This document shows, one piece after another, positions 13,356 to 17,568 of a stretch of 17,568 bases of DNA. The DNA is from Deltaproteobacteria bacterium RBG_13_52_11 (GTDB lineage: Bacteria; Desulfobacterota; B13-G15; RBG-16-54-18). The DNA lies in contig MGQF01000081.1 in NCBI GenBank assembly GCA_001797745.1, forward strand, positions 6,931 to 24,498, read 5' to 3'. Below the pieces are notes generated by a model that was given only the letters and a program-made list of their open reading frames with translations, was not told the DNA's origin and searched no databases. Each line of letters starts with the position of its first letter. Position 1 is the first letter of the stretch. Made by a program: the position numbers and the translations under genes.

Positions 13356-14295
13356 TCCGCCGCTCCAAACCTCCTTTCCACCACTTTTGTACCAAACCGG
13401 CCAGGCCACCAGGCAGGTATAACATAACAATCACTAATATAAGGCCGAATATCAGCATATAGTAATAGGGGAACTTGGTTATCAACACCTCTTCCAGGTA
13501 GGCAAAAATAACCGCACCTAAGACAGGACCAAAAAATTGCCCCATGCCGCCGAAAATGGCCATTAAAACAGGCATAAAAGAAAAGAGCGGATTAAAGGCG
13601 ATGTAGGGGTCAATATAGGTCCATTTTGTCGCCATGATTGCCCCGGCTGCCCCGACGAAGAAAGCGCTCATGGCAAAGGTGATGGTCTTTAAGGCAGTTA
13701 CATTAATGCCGGTGTGAGCCGCAGCCTCCTCGTCCTCACCGATACTCTGTAAGGCTAACCCATATTTAGAGCGTCTAATAGAGTAGGCGGTAAGGAGTAA
13801 GAGCACAAGAATGACGAGCATGACGTAATAAATAGTGGTGTTATCGACGACGATAACGAATCTGCCACGCGTGTGCGTTTTAACGATCTCCCACCATAGG
13901 AGAACCTGCTGGATGAGCACAACGAGCCCGAACGTGAATATAGCAAAATATATCCCTCTCAGCCTCAGGGTCAAAGCGCCAACGAGAAGGGCGAGGCAGA
14001 AACTGGCGAGAGCGCCAATACCGATAACGACAGGTAAGGGTAATACCTTCCCCAGTACGGCTGCAGTATATATGCCGACCCCAAAAAATGCGGCCGGCGC
14101 CAAGGAGATGTAACCGGTAGGACCGGAAAAAATAACCCAGCTCACCGTCAGGACGATGTACATGAAGATGGCAGTCAGCAGGAGGAGGGTATACGTCGAG
14201 GCACGGAAGAGGGGCAATGTGGCTAACAGGACGAGGATTAAACCAAGTAACCCCAGTAAAAAGGACCTATGAGAAATTACGCTTACAATATTCAT
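13342..14295 (-). CDS. livM: Branched-chain amino acid-type ABC transporter permease LivM
   Basis: This 317-residue integral membrane protein has about nine hydrophobic segments from residue 12 onward. The cytoplasmic coupling loop SIGEDEEAAAHTGINVTALK, which contacts the ATPase, and the following FAMSAFFVGAAGAIMA helix are typical of LivM. With LivH it forms the transmembrane channel. The ATG lies 4 nt after the livH stop, and its ribosome binding site GGAAGG overlaps that stop, which indicates coupled translation. It overlaps livG by 14 nt at the 3' end. Confidence 0.94.
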   Translation of the reverse strand: MNIVSVISHRSFLLGLLGLILVLLATLPLFRASTYTLLLLTAIFMYIVLTVSWVIFSGPTGYISLAPAAFFGVGIYTAAVLGKVLPLPVVIGIGALASFCLALLVGALTLRLRGIYFAIFTFGLVVLIQQVLLWWEIVKTHTRGRFVIVVDNTTIYYVMLVILVLLLLTAYSIRRSKYGLALQSIGEDEEAAAHTGINVTALKTITFAMSAFFVGAAGAIMATKWTYIDPYIAFNPLFSFMPVLMAIFGGMGQFFGPVLGAVIFAYLEEVLITKFPYYYMLIFGLILVIVMLYLPGGLAGLVQKWWKGGLERRNANT

Positions 14296-14299
14296 CTCT

Positions 14300-15169
14300 C
14301 TACCTTCCCAGAATACCTGTTGGCCTCACGATGAGCAGGACCATAAAGAGCACATAATAGGCAGCCAGTGATAGACCAGGCTCTATAGAGGTTACTATGC
14401 TCCCAATGAGACCGAGTATGAAACCCCCGAAGAAACTGCCGGGGATACTCCCCAACCCGCCCAAGACGACCACGATAATGGCGATTATGGTATATTCGAG
14501 GCCCATAGTTCCATGAACAGGGTAGCACATGCTTATCAGAGCGCCGGCAATACCGGCCAACAAGGCGCCAAGGGCAAAGCATAAAGCCAGCACCTGGTTG
14601 ATGTTGACCCCCACGAGCCCCGCGGTCCCCGGGTCCTGGGCCGCTGCCCTGATCGCTTTTCCCAGGCGGGTACGGGCTAAAAAGAGATAAAAGGCTAACC
14701 CTATGGCTACAGCAAACGCAAGGGTTACCAGGCGGTTGGCGGCAAATAGCGCCCCTCCCACATCGACCGGAAAAGCTAAATAAGTGTACCCTTTGATATC
14801 ACTACGCCACGCTAGTAAAGCTATATTTTGGATGATGAAGAGGAGACCAAAAGAGGCCAGCATAGAACTGCCCTCATAGGCGCCTATTGATCCTGACGAG
14901 ATTCTCAGGCGTGTGAATACAGTTCTATAAAGTATGAAACCTATGATGAATGTAATAGGACCGCAGATGGCCAGAGAAACCAGCGGGTTAACCCCAAAGA
15001 CTGTATACAGCGACCACGTTGCTAAAGCCCCGAGCATCAAAAATTCGCCATGAGCGATGTTCAGCACCCGGGCAACACCATACTGCAGGCTGAGTCCCAT
15101 AGCGATCAAGGCATAAATGCCGCCCAACAGTAAACCGCCAATCACTACATCCAGGATTGTCTCAATCAT
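14300..15169 (-). CDS. livH: Branched-chain amino acid-type ABC transporter permease LivH
   Basis: This 289-residue permease begins with the LivH signature MGLSLQYGVARVLNIAHGEFLMLGA (residues 24-48, shown here by its key parts GLSLQYG, NIAHGEF). About eight membrane segments follow, and the coupling loop AIRAAAQDPGTAGLVGVNI is present. It forms the membrane channel with LivM. It lies downstream of livK, separated by a 141-nt spacer that carries a strong hairpin, so expression relative to the binding protein may be tuned there. AGGA about 10 nt upstream serves the ATG at 15169. Confidence 0.94.
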   Translation of the reverse strand: MIETILDVVIGGLLLGGIYALIAMGLSLQYGVARVLNIAHGEFLMLGALATWSLYTVFGVNPLVSLAICGPITFIIGFILYRTVFTRLRISSGSIGAYEGSSMLASFGLLFIIQNIALLAWRSDIKGYTYLAFPVDVGGALFAANRLVTLAFAVAIGLAFYLFLARTRLGKAIRAAAQDPGTAGLVGVNINQVLALCFALGALLAGIAGALISMCYPVHGTMGLEYTIIAIIVVVLGGLGSIPGSFFGGFILGLIGSIVTSIEPGLSLAAYYVLFMVLLIVRPTGILGR

Positions 15170-15200
15170 GATGATAGCTTCCTATGGCAATGATAGAGCT

Positions 15201-15267
15201 GCAGGCTGTCTAAAGGGTGCAGGATACAAAGAGTTGTTGTTGTGAGCACCCTTTAGACACAGCCTGC
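15201..15267 (-). repeat. Long inverted repeat / hairpin between livK and livH
   Basis: The left arm at 15201-15220 (gcaggctgtctaaagggtgc) pairs with all but two bases of the right arm at 15246-15267, giving a 20-bp stem with a 2-nt bulge and a 25-nt loop. No T run follows in the direction of transcription, so it is not a standard terminator. In other transporter operons, hairpins after the binding-protein gene stabilise its mRNA and reduce permease expression. Such a role here is inference. It could also be a small mobile-element relic. Confidence 0.8.
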
Positions 15268-15310
15268 TTCTACATATCATATAACGTCACTCAACTCCTC
15301 AACTCAGCGT

Positions 15311-16561
15311 CTACTTCTTCATTTCCGGCCACTTTGGCTTGGGATATACAAATGGTGCGGTAACCTTAGTGGCAGGCCATTTGCCTCCTCCCACGATTTC
15401 AAACACTCCCTTTTGCCATTGACCGATCTCCCCGTTATGAGATTCTTTTGCCATAAGTCCACCTTTAAAGCTCGTCGGTCCCAGAATCGTATTAAATGTC
15501 TCAGTAGCCATTATATCTCTTATCTTTTTCTGGTCAAGGGTTCCGGCCTTCTCGATAGCCTGCTTCCAAAATTCCATTGCAGCCCAATAGAGGGGGTGTC
15601 CCCACCAGTCGTTGACTGCTTCGGGTTTACCTTGGTAGAGTTTATCGAATAGCGCCTTGGCTGCGGGAGACGTCTTACGGTTCGCGATAGCAAAACCTAT
15701 TACTCCCTCTGTCGCCGGGCCGAATATTGCGTGATAAAATCCGAAATTGACTCCGGGGCCGCCTAAGAAGACCTTTGGGTTATAACCAAGCTCCATGCAT
15801 TGCTTGGTAGCCAGTATGACTACATCGGGATAACCAAGAACCAGTAAGGCGTCGGCCTTAGTCTTCTTAGCGTCCTTCAATATGGGCGATAGGTCTTTGA
15901 TGTCAGGCGGAACGCTCTTGACCCCAACGATATTAATTCCCTTATTCGGGAGCTCAATACCACACACACCGGTATACTCTATGCCGAAGAGGTCGGCAAT
16001 AGTGATGATATATGCCGACTTTGCGCCCTTTGCGGCAAGAAGGTCAGCCAGAACCGGTATCTGGTACCAGTCGGAAAAACTCAAGCTGATAAAAAGATAG
16101 GGTAGACTTGGAAGCATGTCCCTGATTGTTGTGGCGCCACCCTCGGCTGTCAACAGTATATAGCCGTATTTATTGGCTATAGGGGCCTGGGCAAAGAGAT
16201 TGGAGGTGCCGCAGGCGGGCCATAAGAAGTCAACCTTGTCCTCGACTATCAATTTCTCCGTCAGCCTCGTCATCGTGCCCGTATCACTCTTATCATCATA
16301 TATCTTTAACTCGATGGGCAATTTCTTGCCATACTCCTTCACATATATCCCGCCCTGCTTATTGACCTCAGCAACGAATGTCTCATAGACCGGTCTGAAT
16401 GCCGAGTCTCCAATCTGAGCCATCCAGCCTGAGAGAGGTCTTGACATACCAACAACAATTTTGTCTTTGGCTTGGGAAAGTGATGGGAAGGCGATAAACA
16501 AAACTAATAAAATTGAAACTACGTAAGTGGCTACTTTAAAAATTTTTAATGTACGATTCAT
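15311..16561 (-). CDS. livK: ABC transporter substrate-binding protein, LivK-like
   Basis: This 416-residue exported binding protein of the periplasmic binding fold type I has a Sec signal peptide (residues 1-31: basic MNRTLKIFK, hydrophobic core, cleavage after SLSQA). The mature part starts KDKIVVGMSRPLSGW and includes YVKEYGKKLPIELKIYDDKSD and DALLVLGYPD. Such proteins can bind branched-chain amino acids, but also amides, urea, aromatic acids and other small acids, so the ligand is open. GGAGG six nt before the ATG gives a strong start. It is first in the liv operon. Given the dehydrogenases and the aldehyde oxidoreductase nearby, import of a carbon substrate is as likely as amino-acid uptake. 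Confidence 0.93.
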   Translation of the reverse strand: MNRTLKIFKVATYVVSILLVLFIAFPSLSQAKDKIVVGMSRPLSGWMAQIGDSAFRPVYETFVAEVNKQGGIYVKEYGKKLPIELKIYDDKSDTGTMTRLTEKLIVEDKVDFLWPACGTSNLFAQAPIANKYGYILLTAEGGATTIRDMLPSLPYLFISLSFSDWYQIPVLADLLAAKGAKSAYIITIADLFGIEYTGVCGIELPNKGINIVGVKSVPPDIKDLSPILKDAKKTKADALLVLGYPDVVILATKQCMELGYNPKVFLGGPGVNFGFYHAIFGPATEGVIGFAIANRKTSPAAKALFDKLYQGKPEAVNDWWGHPLYWAAMEFWKQAIEKAGTLDQKKIRDIMATETFNTILGPTSFKGGLMAKESHNGEIGQWQKGVFEIVGGGKWPATKVTAPFVYPKPKWPEMKK

Positions 16562-16991
16562 TTGTGTCCTCCATTTGTTGTAAGTTTATTGAAGAGTAAT
16601 TTTCCCTATCATCTTCACTCTAATAACTTAACAACACCTTCACCGACACACATGCCCTTCAACTGAAACGCTGTAGCCTTCACCTCCTTTCTTAACACAA
16701 ATCTAATGTATCCTCGGGGCCAACAAAAAACGTCCTTCACAGATTGAGTAATCCATTCCCCTAACCACCTATAACCAAAGAAACCATCAGAAACTCATCT
16801 CCCTCCTGAAGAACTGTCTCCATACCATTGAGAAACTTTCTTTACCGCCCTTTGTGTGGAAGAAGACGCTCGCTTGCCGGGTAAAATATGTTATGCTAAA
16901 TACTAGCAAAATCCTTCCCCTTTGTCCAGCATTTATAGTGTTGCACATGCTTCTTGAATCTGGCGTATCAATTCTATAAGGCGCCGCCGTA
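16562..16991 (-). other. Intergenic region upstream of livK
   Basis: About 430 bp lies between the MoaD-like gene and livK. I see no convincing gene. A small palindrome TGCTA-N5-TAGCA lies near 16892-16906. An open frame of about 57 codons (16615-16785) lacks a proper start and recognisable similarity. The region probably carries the liv promoter, but no -35/-10 pair is clear enough to call. Confidence 0.4.
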
Positions 16992-17231
16992 TCATCCACC
17001 GGAAAGAGATTGCAAAACGTGCGCAGGTGCTCCCTCCCGAATTGCATCATCCGCTTTCAGTATTCGACCTTCCATGGCGACCACTACCCCTTGGGATTCT
17101 GAGATTTTCAGACAGGCCAGAAGCTCTTTAGCCGTCGCCCCATCTGGTACCTCAACCTCCATACCTTGTGAATGCTGGTAACCGGGGAATTGTTGGCTCA
17201 GAGTCCCGTATAATGTGACCCTTATCTTCAT
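16992..17231 (-). CDS. MoaD/ThiS-family sulfur carrier protein
   Basis: This 79-residue protein has the ubiquitin-like fold pattern (MKIRVTLYGTL, then VEVPDGATAKELL, then VVAMEGRIL) and ends in Gly-Gly. The terminal Gly is the residue adenylated and thiocarboxylated in MoaD and ThiS. It begins 12 nt after the stop of an aldehyde:ferredoxin oxidoreductase, a common pairing that suggests it supplies sulfur for the molybdo- or tungstopterin of that enzyme. The ribosome binding site (GGGA) is weak, so coupling to the upstream gene is likely. ThiS cannot be excluded on sequence alone. Confidence 0.87.
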   Translation of the reverse strand: MKIRVTLYGTLSQQFPGYQHSQGMEVEVPDGATAKELLACLKISESQGVVVAMEGRILKADDAIREGAPAHVLQSLSGG

Positions 17232-17243
17232 TCTGGATTCCCG

Positions 17244-17568
17244 TTAGAAATCAAAGGTACTGTCCAGTTCCTTGTCACTGATCGTAAAGACCGTGTTATG
17301 GGGCGGGAGGGGTTCTTTGTAGAAAAATTTTGGCAACCTATCGTCCTCATTCGTAAACCCCGCCTTTTTATTGAATTCCCTCTCTGCTTTCAAGACCCTG
17401 ATACCCATGGCAGCGGGGAAGTCGTCCGGCCCAAGTTCAGTGCCTAATTTGGCATTGAGCACTTTCAGAAACGCCTCACCGGCTTCAGGAGTAAACAGGG
17501 CTACACACGCCATAAAGCAAAGTCCCGTGCTGTCAAAAGCAGCCATGGCAGTTTGCATGAATCTGGAG
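17244..17568 (-). CDS. aor: Aldehyde:ferredoxin oxidoreductase, C-terminal part
   Basis: The gene runs off the right edge, so only the last 107 codons are visible. The segment MQTAMAAFDSTGLCFMACVALF matches the conserved DS-x-GLC region of aldehyde ferredoxin oxidoreductases, whose Cys helps bind the 4Fe-4S cluster. It is followed by ERVLKAERE-like and FNKKAGFTNEDDRLPKFF, the ExxFNxxxGFTxxDDxLPxRF motif, and EPLPPHNTVF. The protein ends ELDSTFDF. These enzymes oxidise aldehydes to acids with a tungstopterin and reduce ferredoxin. Position beside a MoaD-like gene and upstream of an alcohol dehydrogenase fits an alcohol-to-aldehyde-to-acid route. Confidence 0.9.
   Translation of the reverse strand, partial: SRFMQTAMAAFDSTGLCFMACVALFTPEAGEAFLKVLNAKLGTELGPDDFPAAMGIRVLKAEREFNKKAGFTNEDDRLPKFFYKEPLPPHNTVFTISDKELDSTFDF

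Noticed and set aside
13356..13430. Upstream extension of livG by 25 codons
   Set aside because: The extension lies within livM, is rich in Trp and Cys unlike LivG, and the ATG at 13355 gives the usual LivG N-terminus.
16615..16785. Open frame of about 57 codons before livK containing FQLKGMCVGEGVVKLLE
   Set aside because: It has no clear start codon with a separate ribosome binding site and no family I recognise. It may be chance or an old remnant.
16787..17050. 87-codon open frame on the minus strand overlapping the MoaD-like gene
   Set aside because: It overlaps a convincing gene in another frame, has no recognisable motif, and its composition looks like shadow coding.
1..17568. tRNA, rRNA, CRISPR array, IS element or riboswitch
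   Set aside because: I looked for cloverleaf ends, regular direct repeats, transposase motifs and long structured leaders and found none that could be supported.

Overview
All recognisable genes in this window lie on the minus strand, so the locus reads from right (17568) to left (1). The gene content points to an anaerobic, respiring or syntrophic bacterium: a tungsten-type aldehyde:ferredoxin oxidoreductase, ETF/FixCX electron transfer proteins, a FadH-like iron-sulfur flavoenzyme and radical SAM enzymes. Base composition is moderate. Desulfobacterota ('deltaproteobacteria') is my best guess and an anaerobic Bacillota is the alternative; the sequence alone does not settle it.

Layout in the direction of transcription. 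(1) 17568-16992: the C-terminus of an aldehyde:ferredoxin oxidoreductase followed by a MoaD/ThiS-like sulfur carrier. (2) 16991-16562: about 430 bp with no convincing gene. (3) 16561-11927: a complete branched-chain amino-acid-type ABC transporter, livK-livH-livM-livG-livF, with a long hairpin between livK and livH. (4) 11754-10645: a zinc-dependent medium-chain alcohol dehydrogenase. (5) 10644-10402: an intergenic region with a perfect TATAAT box and several palindromes. (6) 10401-3400: a tightly overlapping operon that starts with a 47-residue mycofactocin precursor (mftA, ending IDGICGVY), then mftB, mftC, a FadH/Old-Yellow-Enzyme-like oxidoreductase, ETF alpha, a FixC/ETF-QO-like flavoprotein, a FixX-like ferredoxin and ETF beta. 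(7) 3439-3011: a frameshifted remnant of a second ETF beta. (8) 3010-372: the mycofactocin-type glycosyltransferase mftF, overlapping a second radical SAM protein by 4 nt. (9) 296-1: the N-terminus of a GldA-like iron-type dehydrogenase.

Working model (inference). Mycofactocin is a peptide-derived redox cofactor made from the C-terminal Val-Tyr of MftA. It serves dehydrogenases that do not exchange their bound nicotinamide. Here the biosynthetic genes are interleaved with a whole electron-exit chain. Alcohol dehydrogenases (10645-11754 and possibly 1-296) would reduce the cofactor, the FadH/OYE-like flavoenzyme and ETF would reoxidise it, and FixC/FixX would pass electrons to quinone. The AOR/MoaD pair could oxidise the resulting aldehyde, and the Liv transporter could import a related substrate. 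The maturation enzymes MftD and MftE known from actinobacteria are not in this window. The uncharacterised second radical SAM protein coupled to mftF, the Cys-to-Asp change in the iron-sulfur motif of the OYE-like enzyme, and the ETF beta remnant are the most unusual points.
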